Shown here: positions 53,413 through 61,879 of the stretch, piece after piece
Layout: each line of letters opens with the position of its first letter
Numbering within the stretch: the first letter of the stretch is position 1
NCBI GenBank assembly: GCA_910578285.1
Contig: CAJTQL010000008.1
Span: 1-64,000, forward strand
Direction: 5' to 3'
Origin: an uncultured Helicobacteraceae bacterium
Lineage (GTDB): Bacteria; Campylobacterota; Campylobacteria; Campylobacterales; Helicobacteraceae
Length of the DNA stretch: 64,000 nt
The notes under the pieces: model-generated
What the model was told of the DNA's origin: nothing
What the model saw: the letters and a program-made list of their open reading frames with translations, nothing else
Database searches by the model: none
Made by a program: the position numbers and the translations under genes

Positions 53413-54968
53413 TGGGACTCCTTGTAGAATTTAAAAATTTTGAATTTGCCAATATTCTTGATATGTACAAATTGTATATCATTCAAAAATGGTAATAGTT
53501 TTGTCTCATCATAGAACTTTAAAAGATTTGTGTAAAAAATGATATAACCTTTCTGTGCATCATTCAGACTCTGAAGTAAAAAATCTGGCGACATAATGTG
53601 GTAATCATTATTGTAAAAAGCCGCATAAAAATCTTCTTTTGTTGCGTAATATGTGCAATGGTCTGGAACATAAACTCTATATTTTGAAATGTAGAGATGT
53701 CGCGCAATTTCTGTATCGTTGCATAATAGATTCTTATATTCATCATCATAAATATCATGCATAAAATCTAGTAGCTCTCCTCGAATTCTAATGTGGTTGG
53801 GTAATTGTCTATGGTATTGAGAATTTTTGCGATACCATAACAAGACAAAAATATCAAAAAGCAAAAATATAACTAATAGCCAAAAAGGAAAAACTAGACA
53901 TGCTAAAACACATGCAAACGGGATTCCAAACTCGATATACCGTTGTGGTTCGCCCAAAAATCTGCCAAAACGTAAAGATGTTACAAAAAAAGCAAAAAAG
54001 CTAGCTGCAAGCAATAGAAAAAGATTCCATTGGATAGGGTCATATCTGTCTCCATAAAAGAAATAGAACAAGAACACAGCAATATTCAAAAGCGCTCCAA
54101 GCATAATTTCAATCACAGGATTCCCTAAAATATATGCCTTGTCTTTTTTAGTCCAAAAATCATAAACAAAATCGCGCCATATACTAGGACGAGCTGCTAG
54201 TTGCCAAGTAGGTGCCATATATTTGGAATAATTTCTTTTATGATGATATTGTGCAATCCAAAATTGCTTTGCTAATTGAAAGTTTGTGAGACATTGGAAT
54301 ATAATGGCTAATACTCCAAGCAAAAGAAATTCAAAATGTAGCGTGCAAACAGAGAGGAAAAGGCTGGAAAACACAAAGAATTGAAATGCAAATATTGAAC
54401 TTGTTAGCAGAGCAATTACAACACATATTGAAACTATATAGATTCCAATTTGATAAGATGTAGAATATTGCCATTCTAATCCTGCAAGATAATAGAAGCA
54501 ACAATATCCAAACAAATGTCCCAACAAAAGCCCAAAGGCACGAGCTGAAAGTCCCATAAATTTAGCATTCCATATTGCATAAGTAATGGGAGTCAGAATA
54601 AATGACAATGATGCAAGCAAAAAAGCAAATGTGGCATTTGGAAAATAATCTGCAAGAATATCATAGGAAAAAAACCCAAAAGCGATAATCATAAGTAGCA
54701 TGATAACATGATTGATGATGTTCGCTTTTTTAAGTAAAAATTCATTGGGAATAAATGAGCAGAGAATACAATACAATTGAGGATATACATTAAAATACTG
54801 ATAAATTCTTTCAAGTTTTGCTATTGGAAAGTGATGATTCATGCGAATTAAATCTGATAGCTTATAATAAAGTGCATGATCGCTACCACCATAAGGATAA
54901 TCCATTTTATTTACTATCCATACAAAAAGTAAGCAAGATAAAAGACTTACAACAAGAAAAATCAACAC
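53394..54968 (-). CDS. Polytopic membrane protein, possible GT-C glycosyltransferase
   Basis: 524 residues with about 11 hydrophobic segments in the first 390 and a soluble C-terminal domain. YPYGGSDHALYYKLSDLI after TM1 contains a candidate catalytic Asp, and SLRFGRFLGEPQRYIEFGIPF is a loop typical of membrane oligosaccharide enzymes (the second half of GT-C proteins). I cannot assign the donor. Its end overlaps the start of the radical SAM gene by 19 nt. A flippase or polymerase is the alternative. Confidence 0.5.
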   Translation of the reverse strand: MLIFLVVSLLSCLLFVWIVNKMDYPYGGSDHALYYKLSDLIRMNHHFPIAKLERIYQYFNVYPQLYCILCSFIPNEFLLKKANIINHVIMLLMIIAFGFFSYDILADYFPNATFAFLLASLSFILTPITYAIWNAKFMGLSARAFGLLLGHLFGYCCFYYLAGLEWQYSTSYQIGIYIVSICVVIALLTSSIFAFQFFVFSSLFLSVCTLHFEFLLLGVLAIIFQCLTNFQLAKQFWIAQYHHKRNYSKYMAPTWQLAARPSIWRDFVYDFWTKKDKAYILGNPVIEIMLGALLNIAVFLFYFFYGDRYDPIQWNLFLLLAASFFAFFVTSLRFGRFLGEPQRYIEFGIPFACVLACLVFPFWLLVIFLLFDIFVLLWYRKNSQYHRQLPNHIRIRGELLDFMHDIYDDEYKNLLCNDTEIARHLYISKYRVYVPDHCTYYATKEDFYAAFYNNDYHIMSPDFLLQSLNDAQKGYIIFYTNLLKFYDETKLLPFLNDIQFVHIKNIGKFKIFKFYKESQCASQS

Positions 54969-54978
54969 TCACTCTCCC

Positions 54979-55731
54979 TCAACATTTCTTGGAACATACA
55001 AATTCATAAACTCCAATCTCATCATAATAGGTTTCACAGAAAAATGGAATTATTCTATCTGCATAGGAATCATTCAAAACACTTCTTCCTTCTCCACACA
55101 AAGAAAGTATTTGCACATTATAATTTTCAAGTTCATGTTGAACATCTCTACTTCTCATAATTCTTTCACCAATAAAATTTTCTCCCGCCTCATTATAACG
55201 CCATTCGTTGATAAAAGCCTTAATGGCATTTTCTCTAGGATTATAGTCAAGTGTTTTATTGGGTTCATTAATTATCATATGATAATACCAACCTACATCA
55301 TTAGTGCAAACATAGAGCTTTCCGCCAATCTTTAAAACGCGTAATAATTCTCGAAGGCTTGTTTTCCAATTTGTCATATACAATACACTATAACACCAAA
55401 TCGCGTCAAATATGGAATCTTGATATGGAAGTTTCTCGATAGTGCCTTGCTGTATAGAGATATTTTCTGCTGCATTCTGCATAAAAAGCTTTTGGCAAAA
55501 TGCAACTCTCTCGGGCAGCAACTCAATCGCTTCAATCTTTTTATTATATTTTGCCAAAGCCATACTCCATTGCCCAAAGCCACAACCAGCGTCTAAAATA
55601 TAATCTGCATTTACAAAATCAAGCGCCAAAACCCTATCCTCATATTTTTGCAGATCGCTAGAATAAATTCTTTCTACAAATTCTTTGTCTTTGATTTGTA
55701 ACATTTCAGATAAATCTGCTGTCATTTCCAT
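54979..55731 (-). CDS. SAM-dependent methyltransferase, class I
   Basis: 250 residues with motif I DYILDAGCGFGQWSMALAKYN, a motif II-like SIFDAIWCYSVLYMTNW and LLRVLKIGGKLYVCTNDVGWYYH. Methyltransf_11/25 type. Likely methylates a sugar or lipid-linked glycan. It overlaps the deacetylase-like gene by one base (TAATG) and starts 10 nt before the membrane protein gene. Confidence 0.82.
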   Translation of the reverse strand: MEMTADLSEMLQIKDKEFVERIYSSDLQKYEDRVLALDFVNADYILDAGCGFGQWSMALAKYNKKIEAIELLPERVAFCQKLFMQNAAENISIQQGTIEKLPYQDSIFDAIWCYSVLYMTNWKTSLRELLRVLKIGGKLYVCTNDVGWYYHMIINEPNKTLDYNPRENAIKAFINEWRYNEAGENFIGERIMRSRDVQHELENYNVQILSLCGEGRSVLNDSYADRIIPFFCETYYDEIGVYEFVCSKKC

Positions 55732-56447
55732 TAGAATCTCTCTTGCAGAACTTGTTCCAACACATCACGCGCCCCAAATCCTGTATTGCGCTTGGATTTG
55801 AGGGTAGAATAATCATTAAAATAGGGGCGCGCATCTTCATAGCGATATAATGTATCTGTATTTAGAAACATATGGATAGGGTGAAATCCAAACATCAAAT
55901 ATGCCCCCCCCCCCCGCACGGATTGAAGCGCGCCATACATGCACGCTACATCATCGGCATAGTGATAGGGACAGCGCACAAGCCCATCCCAATTGACAAA
56001 CGGCGCAAGCGGCGAAATACCCTTTGTTGCTTGCATTGGAATGCAAAGATTGCTCTCATGTGTAATCCCTTTTTCCTTGCTTGCTTGCAAGATTCTGCTG
56101 CTTGTCGCAAGGCTATGCGCTCGCATTGCTGTTGCTTCGGGAACAATGTCCATATAATAGCACAAAACTTCTTGATAATTCTTGCCATACACAAAATCAC
56201 CATTGAGCAACGGCAAAAAATTGGGGTGGATTCCAAGCTCAAAATTCGGATTTGCGCGCAATCGTTCCAAAAGCGGGGTTGCATGCGTGGCAAACCATGT
56301 TGCTTTGACACCAAACGACTCGACAATATCAATGCAATAATCTAGCACCTCATCGCTCGCCCAGTCGATGTCAAACGTTAAAAATGTTTTGTCCATATAA
56401 CTAGACGTCATATGCACATCAATCTCGCTCACACATGCAAATGCCAT
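55731..56447 (-). CDS. Polysaccharide-deacetylase-like protein, poly-G phase-variable
   Basis: 238 residues from the ATG at 56447 (AAAGGAG upstream). LTFDIDWASDEVLDYCIDIVESFGVKATWFATHATPLLERL and GIHPNFLPL match the first two NodB motifs (Asp of TFDID, His pairs), and FGFHPIHMF is a plausible final motif. It may remove acetyl from an amino sugar or act on a related amide. A run of 12 G (55904-55915) in codons for RGGGA is in frame, so the gene is ON. Confidence 0.7.
   Translation of the reverse strand: MAFACVSEIDVHMTSSYMDKTFLTFDIDWASDEVLDYCIDIVESFGVKATWFATHATPLLERLRANPNFELGIHPNFLPLLNGDFVYGKNYQEVLCYYMDIVPEATAMRAHSLATSSRILQASKEKGITHESNLCIPMQATKGISPLAPFVNWDGLVRCPYHYADDVACMYGALQSVRGGGAYLMFGFHPIHMFLNTDTLYRYEDARPYFNDYSTLKSKRNTGFGARDVLEQVLQERF
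55904..55915 (-). repeat. Poly-G tract, 12 G (in frame)
   Basis: Twelve C on the plus strand, about three quarters through the deacetylase-like gene. Slippage would remove the last NodB-like motif (FGFHPIH). Confidence 0.88.
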
Positions 56448-56498
56448 TCTGCTCCTTTGCCACTATATCGGCAACACAACCAAACGTTAAATGCCATC

Positions 56499-57179
56499 TC
56501 AACCGCCCTGCCCCATAATCTTCCACGCATTCGCTTGGGCAAACACCGCCGCGCTGCTGGCGCGTAAAATGAGTTCGCCGCTGCTAAGCTTGCGCAAATG
56601 GCGCATTTTCTCGCGCTCTTTTTCGCTAAACCCTCCTTCTGTGCCAATTAGAATCTCGCGCACATTGCCCGTACATTGCGCGAGGCTCTCGCCGCCAAAG
56701 TCGAACACAGCGGCGTGCGGAAAGACATGCAAGAGTGCATCAAGGCTTTCTGCAAACGCGATTTGCACGCAATCGCTGCGCCCACATTGCTCTGATGAAT
56801 GACGCGCAATACGCTGCAAACGCTCGGTGTCAATGCGAAAATTTTGGCTAAACTCCGCTGGGAAAAATGTAATCTTTGCTGCTCCAAACTCATTGAGCAG
56901 CGGCAAATCGCGCTCAATCGCCTTATTGTCAATAATCGCACACAAAAGATGCAGAGCATGCGCGGGCTTGTTGGGCGCAAAAGTGCTCGATTCAAGAGTG
57001 AGTGTTGCGTTTTTACGCGTGAGTGATTGTAATGTATACATATAGAGATTATCATCAAGCAAATTGCGAAAGGCAAACGCGCCATGCGTCTTGCGCCGCG
57101 CACGAAAGAGATGCACAAAGAGCTCGCCCTCGACACATAGTGTCGAATCGCCTGCTTGTGGGTGAAACGCAAAGCGCAC
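56499..57179 (-). CDS. rsmE: 16S rRNA m3U1498 methyltransferase
   Basis: SPOUT-fold methyltransferase. I prefer the GTG at 57179, directly after the upstream stop, because the protein then begins MRFAFHPQAGDSTLCVEGELFVHLFRARR, as expected for RsmE (226 residues). An ATG at 57221 inside the previous gene would add an odd N-terminus. The SAM knot region EILIGTEGGFSEKERE and LSSGELILRASSAA is clear. The ribosome site of the GTG is weak. Confidence 0.88.
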   Translation of the reverse strand: MRFAFHPQAGDSTLCVEGELFVHLFRARRKTHGAFAFRNLLDDNLYMYTLQSLTRKNATLTLESSTFAPNKPAHALHLLCAIIDNKAIERDLPLLNEFGAAKITFFPAEFSQNFRIDTERLQRIARHSSEQCGRSDCVQIAFAESLDALLHVFPHAAVFDFGGESLAQCTGNVREILIGTEGGFSEKEREKMRHLRKLSSGELILRASSAAVFAQANAWKIMGQGG

Positions 57180-57180
57180 G

Positions 57181-58200
57181 TTAGAGGCAAAAAAACGCCT
57201 GCAAAGGATAATTTTTGCCATTTTCGCGCAGCTCGACAAAAGCGCGCACGGCAACAAATTCTTCGGGCGTGTGGTGTTTGAGCCGCTCTTTAAGTTGCTC
57301 TATCATCTCCAAATCAGCGAGGACATAGAGATAGGCGAGCTCGGCTTCCTCGTTTTTATTCGCAACCTGTTCGGCAAAGGCGAGCCAAGAATCGGGCGAA
57401 AGGATTTTTTTGAGCCTTCGCATAAACACAAGAATCTGTTTTGAATCGTAATGTGCAAGCTGCACAAATGCTTCGGCTTTGTCCGAATCAAAGCCCAGCT
57501 GTTTGCCCAACATCGACTCAAGCAGGGCATGAGCAAGCTCGTCATTGATTTCGACATTTGCAACATAAGGCGCGACATCAGTTGTCGTCTGCAAAAGCGC
57601 GAGCAATGCGCTGCGCTTTGTGTCTGCTGATTCTGTATCGCGCTTAAGAATCTCGAGCGCATATTGGGGATTTTTTGCCAAACGATTCTGCCGCTCGAGA
57701 GCAACAAGGGGCGAATCATTGGGTACGCGAAATTGCCGCATATCAACAACCTCGCCTTCGCCTAGCGCCTTATAGGCGTTGAGAAAGGCATCAATCTTAT
57801 CCACGCCACTAGGAACAGTATTGGGCAAAGGTTTGAGCTCAAATCGTTGGAGAACGCGAGAAATCTCGTCTATTTTAGGGTTTTTAAAGCTCAAGCTGTC
57901 ATGCGTGCCAATCGTTTGTGCGTAAATCTGCTCGATGAGTTTTGCATAGTCATGCCTGACACGACTACTAAACAAAAAAGCACGAACTTTGTTCACCAAA
58001 GCAGCCACGCACACAATGGCAAAAAAAACCGCCACGGGCAACACAATCCATACAGCAACGGGCAACACAATCTCATATTCATCTCCCCATAGCAAAAAGG
58101 GCAGAGGATAGCGATATTCTGCTGCGGTGAGCGTGTGCGTATAGAGCACAACCACGAGCGAAAAGATTGCCCACACAATCACGAGAGTTCTAAGCCTCAT
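57181..58200 (-). CDS. Membrane protein of unknown function
   Basis: 339 residues. Two membrane segments (about 7-28 and 43-68) are followed by a soluble cytoplasmic region rich in Leu/Glu helices (YAKLIEQIYAQTIGTHDSLSFKN, then HALLESMLGKQLGFDSDKAEAFVQLAHYDSKQIL), somewhat like helical repeats. I recall proteins of this kind next to rsmE in Helicobacter. No function known. Its ATG overlaps the dksA stop (ATGA). Confidence 0.6.
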   Translation of the reverse strand: MRLRTLVIVWAIFSLVVVLYTHTLTAAEYRYPLPFLLWGDEYEIVLPVAVWIVLPVAVFFAIVCVAALVNKVRAFLFSSRVRHDYAKLIEQIYAQTIGTHDSLSFKNPKIDEISRVLQRFELKPLPNTVPSGVDKIDAFLNAYKALGEGEVVDMRQFRVPNDSPLVALERQNRLAKNPQYALEILKRDTESADTKRSALLALLQTTTDVAPYVANVEINDELAHALLESMLGKQLGFDSDKAEAFVQLAHYDSKQILVFMRRLKKILSPDSWLAFAEQVANKNEEAELAYLYVLADLEMIEQLKERLKHHTPEEFVAVRAFVELRENGKNYPLQAFFCL

Positions 58201-58556
58201 CTGCGCCTCCTTTGTCCATTCTCACGTTCGATATGCTCATGGCAAACAATGCAATAGCGCGCATGCGGCTTGGCAAAGAGCCGTTCAATATCGATATGGT
58301 CGCCGCACATTTCGCAGATTCCATAAGTTTTTTCCTCAATCTTTTTGATTGCATATTCAATCTCATCATATTCAATGCGAAAATGGCGTATCAACGTGTC
58401 GTCCAAAAAACTCTCGGCGTTGGCGATCGCAAAATCGCCCTCATCACGTAGCTCCTCCTCCTCGCCCGAGCGTTCGTCATAGCGCAAAAACACATTACGA
58501 AGCTCATTCTGACGTTCTAATAATTGTTGGTATAGCACCTGAAAGGTTTTTTTCAT
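58197..58556 (-). CDS. dksA: DksA/TraR-family zinc-finger transcription regulator
   Basis: 119 residues. N-terminal coiled coil (MKKTFQVLYQQLLERQNELRNVFLRY), with DDTLIRHFR before it closes, then the four-Cys zinc finger C-x2-C-x17-C-x2-C (CEMCGDHIDIERLFAKPHARYCIVCHEH). The coiled-coil tip has no DxxDxA, so it may differ from E. coli DksA in function. Binds RNA polymerase in the family and adjusts rRNA and amino-acid gene transcription. Confidence 0.85.
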   Translation of the reverse strand: MKKTFQVLYQQLLERQNELRNVFLRYDERSGEEEELRDEGDFAIANAESFLDDTLIRHFRIEYDEIEYAIKKIEEKTYGICEMCGDHIDIERLFAKPHARYCIVCHEHIERENGQRRRR

Positions 58557-58564
58557 TCTCTCTC

Positions 58565-59026
58565 CTATTTGTGATAGGGGTGATTGTGCATTAGACTCAA
58601 TGCACGATAGATTTGCTCCAATGCAACCAACATCGCGATTCTATGCGACATTGTGAGCTTGGATAGTGAAACAACCGCATCGCATTGCGATAAAAAATGC
58701 TCGCTTAGTCCATACGCACCACCAATGAAAAAATGCACTTTTTGTTGGTTTTTGAGCAAATCAACAAACCCAAAGCTATCGACTATCTGACCATGTGGCG
58801 CAAGTCCAATGCAAAATGCTCCGCCTAGATAGGGCGCAAAGGCTTCGCTATACGAATCTTGCGCCAATGTTTGTTGCTTTTGGGCAATACGAATTTTCTT
58901 AGAAAATAGATAAAGCACCTCTAACTCGCTGTCTAACCCCCGACACAACCGAGTAAAGCGCAACACCTCATCGTCTAGCCCTCCTTTTTGTGATTTAGAA
59001 ATGCAACACAGGCGAATTTTGTTCAT
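58565..59026 (-). CDS. rlmH: 23S rRNA (pseudouridine1915-N3)-methyltransferase
   Basis: About 153 residues with the SPOUT knot region FFIGGAYGLSEHFLSQCDAVVSLSKLTMSHRIA and the family end EQIYRALSLMHNHPYHK, which is decisive. The start is the ATG at 59026 (or two codons earlier at 59032), overlapping the accD end; no strong ribosome site is seen. Confidence 0.93.
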   Translation of the reverse strand: MNKIRLCCISKSQKGGLDDEVLRFTRLCRGLDSELEVLYLFSKKIRIAQKQQTLAQDSYSEAFAPYLGGAFCIGLAPHGQIVDSFGFVDLLKNQQKVHFFIGGAYGLSEHFLSQCDAVVSLSKLTMSHRIAMLVALEQIYRALSLMHNHPYHK

Positions 59027-59876
59027 AGTCATTCAAAAAACGTAGCAAAAAACCCACTCTTGCTTTGAGGTCTTTGCGCGAAACAACCATATCGATGAGC
59101 CCATGTTCAAGCAAAAATTCTGCTTTTTGGAATCCTTCGGGCAAATCTGTGCCAATCGTTTGTTTGATAACCCTAGCGCCAGCAAAGCCCACGGTAGCGC
59201 CCGGCTCGGCGATGATAATATCGCCCAAAAACGCAAAAGACGCGCTGACACCGCCGAGTGTTGGGTCGGTGAGAATCGACACAAAAGGGAGCTTGGCATC
59301 TGAAAGTTTTGCTAAAGCCGCACTTGTTTTTGCCATTTGCATAAGCGAAAAGGTTGATTCTTGCATGCGTGCGCCGCCGCTTGCACTGACAATCACAAGC
59401 CCTTGACGATTCACAATCGCGCGTTTAATGGCACGAACAATCTTTTCGCCTTCAACAGAGCCCATCGAACCGCCCATAAAGCTAAAATCAAAAAGGACGA
59501 TTTGCGCGCCCACGCCATCAATCAAGCATTCACCTGCAAGCACAGAGCTCGGACGTCCACATTTCTCCTCGCCCTCCTCGATGCGCCGCTCATAGCTTTT
59601 TTTGTCAACAAATGCAATGGGGTCAACGGGGCAGAGGTCTTTGTCGTATTCCACAAGGCTGTTGTCATCGCAAAGCATAGCAATGCGCTCGGCGAGCGAA
59701 ATTTTGAGATGATAATTACATTTGGGGCAGACATTATGCTGCGCAGCCACTTCCTTATAATACATAAGCGCATTACAACCCGGACATTTTACCCATGTTG
59801 TTGCCGATGCGGATTCTGTGTCTTTTTTTTCTTTTTCTTCTTTGGCAAAATTTTTAAAAAAACTTGCAAAACCCAT
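58995..59876 (-). CDS. accD: Acetyl-CoA carboxylase carboxyltransferase subunit beta
   Basis: Transfers carboxyl from carboxy-biotin to acetyl-CoA with AccA. 293 residues with the zinc ribbon C31-x2-C34-x15-C50-x2-C53 and carboxyltransferase core segments VIVSASGGARMQESTFSLMQMAKT and LTDPTLGGVSASFAFLGD. It overlaps rlmH by 32 nt and the IMPase-family stop by one base. Confidence 0.95.
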   Translation of the reverse strand: MGFASFFKNFAKEEKEKKDTESASATTWVKCPGCNALMYYKEVAAQHNVCPKCNYHLKISLAERIAMLCDDNSLVEYDKDLCPVDPIAFVDKKSYERRIEEGEEKCGRPSSVLAGECLIDGVGAQIVLFDFSFMGGSMGSVEGEKIVRAIKRAIVNRQGLVIVSASGGARMQESTFSLMQMAKTSAALAKLSDAKLPFVSILTDPTLGGVSASFAFLGDIIIAEPGATVGFAGARVIKQTIGTDLPEGFQKAEFLLEHGLIDMVVSRKDLKARVGFLLRFLNDYEQNSPVLHF

Positions 59877-60667
59877 TAATATTCCTTTAACAAATCATAG
59901 ACTTGATTAAAAATATCGCGGTTGTATGAGAGTAATAGAATCTGCTTATCGCGATACAGCAGTGCATCATGGCACAAAAACAAGCCTGCTTGTATATCAT
60001 ATTTGCGCAACCGACCCTTATAGACAACAAAAGAAACCATGCGCGTGTATGCGAGTGAAACAGCACTCGCGCCGAGTGAACGTGATTTGAAGCCATTTTT
60101 GTGCAAAACCGTGGCGAGCTTGCCATGTTTGAAAGCGGATTCGAAGATTCCAGCCTTTGGCATAGATTCTGTTTGGGTATAGGGCAAGACAACATCGCCG
60201 CGCAACACGAATACTGCGCCGTTTTGATAGTTGCTATCACGGAAGAAGATTTCGCCTGTGCAATAGTTAGCAATAAGGGCAGCGAGAATCTCACCATTTG
60301 CGTCTGTATAGGCAAGCGAAGCGCCATAATATGGGATTGAAGAGCAAAAATTATCGCTCCCATCAAGTGGGTCGATGATGATGATGTTGCGCTTTTTGGG
60401 CAAGATAGGAGTTTTTGGTAAAAAAGGATTATGAAGAAAGGATTGCGGAGATTCGATGAGCCCAGATTCTTCAGTGTCGAGAATCCCAAACGAGGCGAGA
60501 TGTGCATAGAAAATCGACTCGCACAGCAAATCAGCACCAATACTCACATCGCCTCCAACGCCTTGGGAATAGCGTTTGTGCAGCACCTCTTTGGGGGTGG
60601 TCAGCAGGCATGAACAGATTTCTTGCACAGCTGCAGCGGCTGCATCGATAAAGGCTGTTAGTGCCAT
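59876..60667 (-). CDS. Inositol-monophosphatase-family phosphatase
   Basis: 263 residues from the ATG at 60667 (AAAGGATTTG upstream; longer frames start in the recO promoter region). The metal-binding motifs are GILDTEESG and IIIIDPLDGSDNFCSSIPYYG (DPLDGSDN). The C-terminal motif YDIQAGLFLCHDA is close to the usual WDxAA pattern but with YDIQAG. It could act on fructose 1,6-bisphosphate, inositol phosphate or another sugar phosphate; substrate open. Confidence 0.82.
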   Translation of the reverse strand: MALTAFIDAAAAAVQEICSCLLTTPKEVLHKRYSQGVGGDVSIGADLLCESIFYAHLASFGILDTEESGLIESPQSFLHNPFLPKTPILPKKRNIIIIDPLDGSDNFCSSIPYYGASLAYTDANGEILAALIANYCTGEIFFRDSNYQNGAVFVLRGDVVLPYTQTESMPKAGIFESAFKHGKLATVLHKNGFKSRSLGASAVSLAYTRMVSFVVYKGRLRKYDIQAGLFLCHDALLYRDKQILLLSYNRDIFNQVYDLLKEY

Positions 60668-60700
60668 GCCCCAAATCCTTTTGCAAAAATGATTGCCTGC

Positions 60701-60724
60701 ATTATAGCAAAATAATGCTAAAAT
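60701..60724. promoter_or_regulatory. Divergent promoters between the IMPase-family gene and recO
   Basis: TGCTATAAT on the minus strand (-10 at 60701-60706) for the phosphatase gene, and TGCTAAAAT on the plus strand (-10 at 60719-60724) for recO. Both are extended -10 boxes with little -35. Confidence 0.55.
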
Positions 60725-60748
60725 TGCCAAAAAGATTGGGCACACACA

Positions 60749-61372
60749 ATGCAAGGTTTCATTCTCTCGCTCCAACCCGTGCGCGATGAAGATTTATGGG
60801 TGTCGGTTCTTACATCTGAAGCACTGCTGACTTTGTATCGATTCTATGGTGTGCGGCATAGCGTGATTGCGCTAGGACACAAAATCGACTTTTGCGCCAA
60901 AACGCAAGGCAAACGGGGCATTCTCTGCTTGCGAGATGTGCTCCATCTTGGCTTTTTGTGGGAAGAAGAACGGAGCAAAAAACTCGTATGGCAAGAGTTT
61001 ATGCGCCTATTGTTTGCACATCTTCGAGATGTCGAACATATCGAAGAATTTTATTATGCCCTGCTATGCGAAATGGCGCACAAAATGTCCAAACAAAATC
61101 CACACAGAATCGCATGCGAAGCGTATGCGAAGATTCTCGCCTTTGAGGGACGGGCAAATGCGCTAGAAGTCTGCTTTGTCTGCGGCAAGCCTTTGAGCGC
61201 ACATTGCGCACTTGGGCGAGCATTGCTTGGAATCTGCGAAAATTGCCTACAGGGCGATGTTGCTGCGTTTGAGACGCAAAAAATCAGCTATTTTTTGCAC
61301 AACAGCGATGCAATGTTGCTCGAAGATAGGGAGATTATAAGGCTTTGGAGTGTCGTTGCGCGCGGACTATAA
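60749..61372 (+). CDS. recO: DNA repair protein RecO
   Basis: 207 residues, the short form known in Campylobacterota. N-terminal OB-fold (MQGFILSLQPVRDEDLWVSVLTSEALLTLYRFYGVRHS) and a helical C-terminal part with CFVCGKPLSAH and GICENC, a zinc-type pair. It works with RecR in RecA loading at gapped DNA. The ATG is at 60749; the ribosome site is weak. Confidence 0.85.
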   Translation: MQGFILSLQPVRDEDLWVSVLTSEALLTLYRFYGVRHSVIALGHKIDFCAKTQGKRGILCLRDVLHLGFLWEEERSKKLVWQEFMRLLFAHLRDVEHIEEFYYALLCEMAHKMSKQNPHRIACEAYAKILAFEGRANALEVCFVCGKPLSAHCALGRALLGICENCLQGDVAAFETQKISYFLHNSDAMLLEDREIIRLWSVVARGL

Positions 61373-61462
61373 AATATTGATGGCACTTGTTAAATAAAAT
61401 TATGCTAGACTTCTAATGCAAGTTATGATTGTTAGGGTTTTACTGAACTATAAGGAGACGCA

Positions 61463-61870
61463 ATGCAAATCCCAAAAGACATCTATGACGCAATGATTGC
61501 TCACGCACAAGAAGGCTTTCCGCTCGAAGTTTGTGGGTATCTCGGCGGTGTCAAAGAAAATGGCGAAATTTGTGTACGCAAACATTACATGCTCACTAAT
61601 ACAGACAAGAGTAATGAACATTTTACAATGGACCCAAAAGAACAATTTGAAACATTCAAAGATGCAAAAGCACACAACCTTAGCTTACTTGTGTGCTATC
61701 ATTCTCATCCTGAATCGCCCGCGCGCCCGTCTGATGAAGACATTCGCCTTGCTTATGACCCAAACATCAACTACACAATTCTTTCATTACAAGAGCGCAA
61801 TGCGCCTGTGATGAAGGCATTCTGGATTCAAAATGGGCAAGTCAGCCACGAAGAAATCAAAATCATCTAA
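61463..61870 (+). CDS. M67/JAMM-family metallopeptidase (sulfur-carrier peptidase type)
   Basis: 135 residues with the JAMM zinc motif H80-x-H82-x7-S90-x2-D93 and the catalytic Glu E22. Bacterial members such as Mec+ cut the C-terminal peptide of sulfur-carrier proteins so that the di-Gly end can carry sulfide for cysteine synthesis. AAGGAG lies 6 nt before the ATG. The next gene is a sulfite-reductase-like protein with a sulfur-transfer domain, so a sulfur-assimilation role is likely. Confidence 0.85.
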   Translation: MQIPKDIYDAMIAHAQEGFPLEVCGYLGGVKENGEICVRKHYMLTNTDKSNEHFTMDPKEQFETFKDAKAHNLSLLVCYHSHPESPARPSDEDIRLAYDPNINYTILSLQERNAPVMKAFWIQNGQVSHEEIKII

Positions 61871-61879
61871 AGGAAACTA

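Noticed and set aside
39354..55731. Prophage or integrated plasmid
   Set aside because: No integrase, att repeats or phage structural genes; all genes fit glycan assembly.
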